Shown piece by piece: positions 63,712 through 64,000 of a stretch of 64,000 nt of DNA (the first letter of the stretch is position 1; the number at the start of each line of letters is the position of its first letter). A program made the translations under genes and the position numbers. A model generated the notes under the pieces. The model ran no database searches and was not told where the DNA came from. It worked only from the letters and a program-made list of their open reading frames with translations. The stretch lies in contig CANMXP010000013.1 in the NCBI GenBank assembly GCA_947501845.1, positions 82,796-146,795 of the forward strand, read 5' to 3'. The stretch comes from an uncultured Flavobacteriaceae bacterium (GTDB lineage Bacteria; Bacteroidota; Bacteroidia; Flavobacteriales; Flavobacteriaceae).

Positions 63712-64000
63712 TTAAAAACAAATATTTGGCTGATAATTTTCTATATATTTTTGTTTTGTAGTAGCTACAGCAAAAGCTTGTTTTAATAATTTATTTGCTA
63801 TAGCTATTTTTATTACACGTTCTGGCTTGCCTTTAGCTTTTAATCTTTCATACATTTCTTTACAGCTTTTATTGTGACGTTTAGCTGTCCAACTACACAT
63901 GTAAAGTAATTTTCTTATCTGTGATTTCCCCATTTTACAAATACGTCCTTTTCCTCTTACGCTTGTACCTGATTGAAAAACTCTGGGAGCTAAACCAACA
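63712..64000 (-). mobile_element. IS110-family transposase, C-terminal part (runs off the edge)
   Basis: The frame is open to the edge. The visible end reads VGLAPRVFQSGTSVRGKGRI then MGKSQIRKLLYMCSW, the C-terminal helix-hairpin transposase_20 region of IS110-type enzymes, which use a DEDD catalytic domain (off the window) and this serine-containing C-terminal half. The ATG at 63933 is only an internal methionine. The final part (NKLLKQAFAVATTKQ) is typical of the family's C-terminus. Confidence 0.88.

Noticed and set aside
1..64000. tRNA, rRNA, CRISPR array, prophage or toxin-antitoxin pair
   Set aside because: No cloverleaf, regular spacer-repeat pattern or phage gene was found in any intergenic stretch I read.

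Overview
The window is AT-rich chromosomal DNA from a member of the Bacteroidota, most likely a marine-type Flavobacteriaceae. The evidence is a GldA gliding-motility ATPase, a type IX secretion sorting domain, SusD/SusE-era style lipoproteins ending in LxxC, promoters of the Bacteroidota type (TTG, 17-23 bases, TAnnTTTG), an almost complete lack of Shine-Dalgarno sequences, and gene fusions that I know from this group (sulfite reductase with a HEPN-like tail, MetX-aspartokinase-homoserine dehydrogenase). No tRNA, rRNA, CRISPR array or prophage was seen. The species cannot be fixed from sequence alone.

Layout. 1-8.2 kb: end of an S9 dipeptidyl peptidase, a membrane pyrophosphatase next to a soluble pyrophosphatase, a 158-bp hairpin-like repeat element, an M1 peptidase and a di-haem peroxidase lipoprotein. 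8.2-9.1 kb: gene-poor, with a nested palindrome and a frameshifted small secreted-protein gene. 9.1-24.5 kb: housekeeping and envelope genes, mostly on the minus strand (barrel protein, ECF sigma factor with a membrane partner, polyprenyl synthase, secreted T9SS protein, rlmN, queA, aroA, MazG-like protein, a pair of DUF3857 transglutaminase-like proteins, dtd, rsgA). 24.5-28.9 kb: a four-gene phenylalanine/tyrosine operon (pheA, aminotransferase, tyrA, DAHP synthase-chorismate mutase) preceded by a leader peptide packed with Phe, Tyr and Trp codons and by a terminator/antiterminator. 28.9-33.3 kb: gldA and pta-ackA. 33.3-35.2 kb: a GIN-domain lipoprotein and a PagL-like lipid A deacylase.

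35.2-62.8 kb is a large sulfur and aspartate-family amino-acid island. Reading on the minus strand, an Rrf2 regulator is followed by a ten-gene assimilation operon (DUF2061, cysH, cysD, cysN, sulfite reductase-HEPN, cobA, sirohaem synthase, ferredoxin-NADP reductase, serine acetyltransferase, cysM) that takes sulfate to cysteine and makes its own sirohaem. It is followed by a methionine-synthase operon under a SAM-I riboswitch (split metH, an ABM-fold protein, a small unknown protein, a divergent MetF paralogue and metF). On the plus strand a second SAM-I riboswitch controls metY, a MetX-ThrA triple fusion and a MetZ/MetB-type enzyme. leuA-leuB sit between the two. A candidate palindromic operator overlaps the predicted start of the cysteine operon.

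The right edge carries a lipocalin-like lipoprotein and the 3' part of an IS110-family transposase. Short dispersed GC-rich or palindromic repeats are scattered between genes, two of them placed identically just before the start codons of cysD and the sulfite reductase gene. The most notable unreported-looking items are the aromatic leader/attenuator, the Rrf2 operator, the MetF paralogue with its 79-residue neighbour, and the hairpin repeat element.
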